A stretch of DNA of 23,425 bases, from positions 1 through 23,425 of the forward strand of contig USJU01000007.1 of the NCBI GenBank assembly GCA_900555085.1, given 5' to 3'. How positions within the stretch are numbered: position 1 is the stretch's first letter; each line of letters begins with the position of its first letter. A model generated the notes under the pieces. It saw nothing but the letters and a program-made list of their open reading frames with translations, did no database searches and had not been told where the DNA came from. This DNA comes from an uncultured Clostridium sp. Its GTDB lineage: Bacteria; Bacillota; Clostridia; TANB77; CAG-508. Positions 21,635 to 23,425 of the stretch are shown piece by piece. Made by a program: the position numbers and the translations under genes.

Positions 21635-22656
21635 TATTTATCACTTCCATTCTCTATCATTCTTGTTTCATTTAAAAAATTATCAAAGTCTGATTTATAT
21701 AATTTATCTTGTTTAACTTTAAATTTATCATACTCTTTATAAGCTAATTCTTTTGCAACACTAGCCGATATTTTCCCTGCATTGTGTAATATTTCTTTAT
21801 CATTAAATTGCAAAAATGCATTCAATTTTTCTACCCAATCTTTCATAGTCATTGCATTATGATTTTCTGCTTGTAATTCTGCATAGTCTAAATACATTGT
21901 TACTATTCTATTCAAATCTTTTAATTCCTTTTCATTTAAATAGTTTTTTGCGATGTCCACATCATATTTATAGATTGGTCCATCAGGAGAATTTTTCCAA
22001 TTGGTTAGTCCCATATTTTCTTTTTCTGAATCAACTCTGTTATATATTATTTCAGCTGCAGTATTACCAGTTATTGCATAATGTAATTTATTTTGAACTG
22101 TTTTAAAAAATTCTTTTGTTATTTCTGAATCTTTATCATAATCAACACTACAAGAAGAATATATATCGGTTATTTTTTGATAAAATCTTCTCTCGCTTGA
22201 ACGAATGTTTCTGATTCTTTCAAGTGTTTCTTCAAAATAATCCTCACCAAATATATAATTAGGATTTTTTAATCTTTCATCATCCATAACTACGCCTTTT
22301 ATCATATATTCTTTTAATATTTTAGTAGCCCAAATTCTAAAGTTGGTTGCTTTTTTTGAATTTACTCTATATCCAACTGCAATAATCATATCAAGGTTAT
22401 ATATCTTTACAGGTTTTTTAGAATTATCAATGTCGGTTTTTCCGACGGTGTTATTTTCATCAAGTTCATCACTATTTAATATATTATTAATATGTTCTGT
22501 TATTGTACTTCTTCCCACACCAAACAATTCTGCAATTAAATTTTGAGTAAGCCATATATCATTATTTATTAACATTACACTAACCTTAATATCATTGTTT
22601 GAATCTCTATATATTAAAAAGTCATGATTAGTTATTTGTAAGTTTTTATTGTCCAT
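21634..22656 (-). CDS. RhuM family protein
   Basis: RhuM proteins (named from a Salmonella pathogenicity island gene) are widespread accessory proteins of unknown mechanism, often next to restriction or toxin-antitoxin loci. Family features here are the HTH-like IWLTQNLIAELFGVGRSTIT (34-53), the block KIYNLDMIIAVGYRVNSKKA (84-103) with FRIWATKILKEYMIKG, RSSERRFYQKITDIY, and LHYAITGNTAAEIIYNRVDS. At 340 residues it is full length. It has an excellent AAAGGAGG site and sits directly before rbgA, with overlapping stop and start. With the HEPN protein upstream it forms an accessory insert in front of a housekeeping gene. Confidence 0.88.
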   Translation of the reverse strand: MDNKNLQITNHDFLIYRDSNNDIKVSVMLINNDIWLTQNLIAELFGVGRSTITEHINNILNSDELDENNTVGKTDIDNSKKPVKIYNLDMIIAVGYRVNSKKATNFRIWATKILKEYMIKGVVMDDERLKNPNYIFGEDYFEETLERIRNIRSSERRFYQKITDIYSSCSVDYDKDSEITKEFFKTVQNKLHYAITGNTAAEIIYNRVDSEKENMGLTNWKNSPDGPIYKYDVDIAKNYLNEKELKDLNRIVTMYLDYAELQAENHNAMTMKDWVEKLNAFLQFNDKEILHNAGKISASVAKELAYKEYDKFKVKQDKLYKSDFDNFLNETRMIENGSDK

Positions 22657-22745
22657 ATGTTATCCTCCTTTCTATTAATTTTTTTATTTAATATCAATTT
22701 TAACATTTTTATTCTTATCAATATAAATATATTTTACTTTATTTT

Positions 22746-23425
22746 CTAATTTATATCAGTTTTGTCTTTATTATTATATTGTAATTCTTCTTTTACAGAT
22801 TGCAATAATTCCATATTGAAACCTGTTTTAAAAAAGCTAGTATATTCACCATCTGATTCTGGATATATTAAATTATGTTGAACTAGTACACAGTTACCTT
22901 CAATCTTACAATACATAAAAGTCAAAAAATTTTTTGTAGCATTTACTTGTCCAAAAATATCTATTATAAATTTTGCCATCTCACCACTTAAATTTGCCCA
23001 TTCATTTAAATCTTTTAAATAGTTATCCCAAGTAGTTTTTTCTCCTCCTAAAATGATTTCATTTTCTTTCGTTTCTATATTTAGTGCCGAAACAGAGCTT
23101 AAATTATGTGCAATTCTATTTCTCATATTAATAAATACTTCAAACTTTTTTTGAGAAAGTGGTGTTATATTAAACTCTTTTGCCATCTCTTTTATTATTT
23201 TATACTTATCCATAAAACTAAATCTATCAACAATGATCTTTTTTATTTTTACGTTTTTATCAAATTTCTCTGTCAATAAATATGGCTTTATAATATTATT
23301 AAGAAATATATGATCATAAAAAGCTATTGTTTCAAGTATGCAATAATTATTATGTAATATTATTTTGTTTCTTCTATCAAAGATATGTTGTACCTCTAAA
23401 ACTTGCTTCAAATCTATGCTATTCC
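22746..23425 (-). CDS. HEPN-like protein, 5' end beyond the window
   Basis: The frame is open to the right edge (…NSIDLKQVLEVQHIF), so the true start lies outside; TTG 23411 is only the first start-like codon inside. The key feature is MRNRIAHNLSS: R97, N98 and H102 (counting from 23411) form the RNxxxH motif of HEPN domains, which is the ribonuclease site in many toxins and defence proteins. The surrounding sequence is mainly helical, with no membrane span. About 90 bases separate it from rhuM. A role as toxin or antiviral RNase is inferred from the motif and the accessory neighbour, not shown; non-catalytic HEPN proteins also exist. Confidence 0.65.
   Translation of the reverse strand, partial: NSIDLKQVLEVQHIFDRRNKIILHNNYCILETIAFYDHIFLNNIIKPYLLTEKFDKNVKIKKIIVDRFSFMDKYKIIKEMAKEFNITPLSQKKFEVFINMRNRIAHNLSSVSALNIETKENEIILGGEKTTWDNYLKDLNEWANLSGEMAKFIIDIFGQVNATKNFLTFMYCKIEGNCVLVQHNLIYPESDGEYTSFFKTGFNMELLQSVKEELQYNNKDKTDIN

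Noticed and set aside
22657..22745. Promoter or terminator between the HEPN gene and rhuM
   Set aside because: Only AT-rich sequence and the rhuM ribosome site are visible; no convincing hexamer pair or hairpin.

Overview
The window reads as one strand of a very AT-rich Bacillota chromosome. It is most likely from an uncultured, low-GC gut-type member of the Clostridia; that placement is inferred from gene content and base composition only. Every gene I accept lies on the minus strand, so transcription runs from high to low coordinates. The genetic code is standard: whiA ends in TGA. Most of the content is core housekeeping: WhiA, IreB, Mini-III RNase, RnpM/YlxR and RbgA, the rimP-nusA-ylxR-ylxQ-infB-rbfA-nrnA operon, a class A RNase P RNA, and a valine T-box in front of valS.

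Layout in the direction of transcription. (1) 23425-21634: an accessory pair, a HEPN-type protein cut by the window edge and a RhuM-family protein. (2) 21634-20283: rbgA, which carries a one-base frameshift near its start, and mrnC. (3) 20277-16450: an unrecognised three-gene cluster with its own promoter. It encodes a small exported or two-membrane-span protein, a large MinD/CpaE-like protein with a receiver-like N-terminus and two AT-hooks, and a membrane-anchored GAF protein with a degenerate GGDEF domain. It runs on into ireB and ruvX. (4) 15722-15337: a DUF1292 gene with its own promoter and a tetraloop hairpin at the 5' end of the message. (5) 15305-12244: T-box leader, two tandem GTAG-headed hairpin repeats, and valS. 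(6) A DUF6512 membrane protein. (7) 11643-5084: the translation/transcription operon rimP to nrnA with a strong promoter and a GNRA-capped leader hairpin. (8) 4958-4091: an orphan Cys-rich protein in its own transcription unit, with a perfect 15-bp inverted repeat beside its promoter and a terminator. (9) rnpB with promoter and terminator. (10) prmC-whiA-hemW, then rsmE behind its own promoter; rsmE carries a one-base frameshift and runs off the left edge.

Three things deserve attention. First is the receiver-like/AT-hook/MinD-like plus GAF/pseudo-GGDEF plus two-span protein cluster, which I cannot match to a described system. Second is a family of four short GTAG-headed palindromes whose arms vary while staying paired, two of them in tandem between the valS T-box and valS. 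Third is a pair of single-base insertions with the same local context that break rsmE and rbgA in their most conserved motifs.
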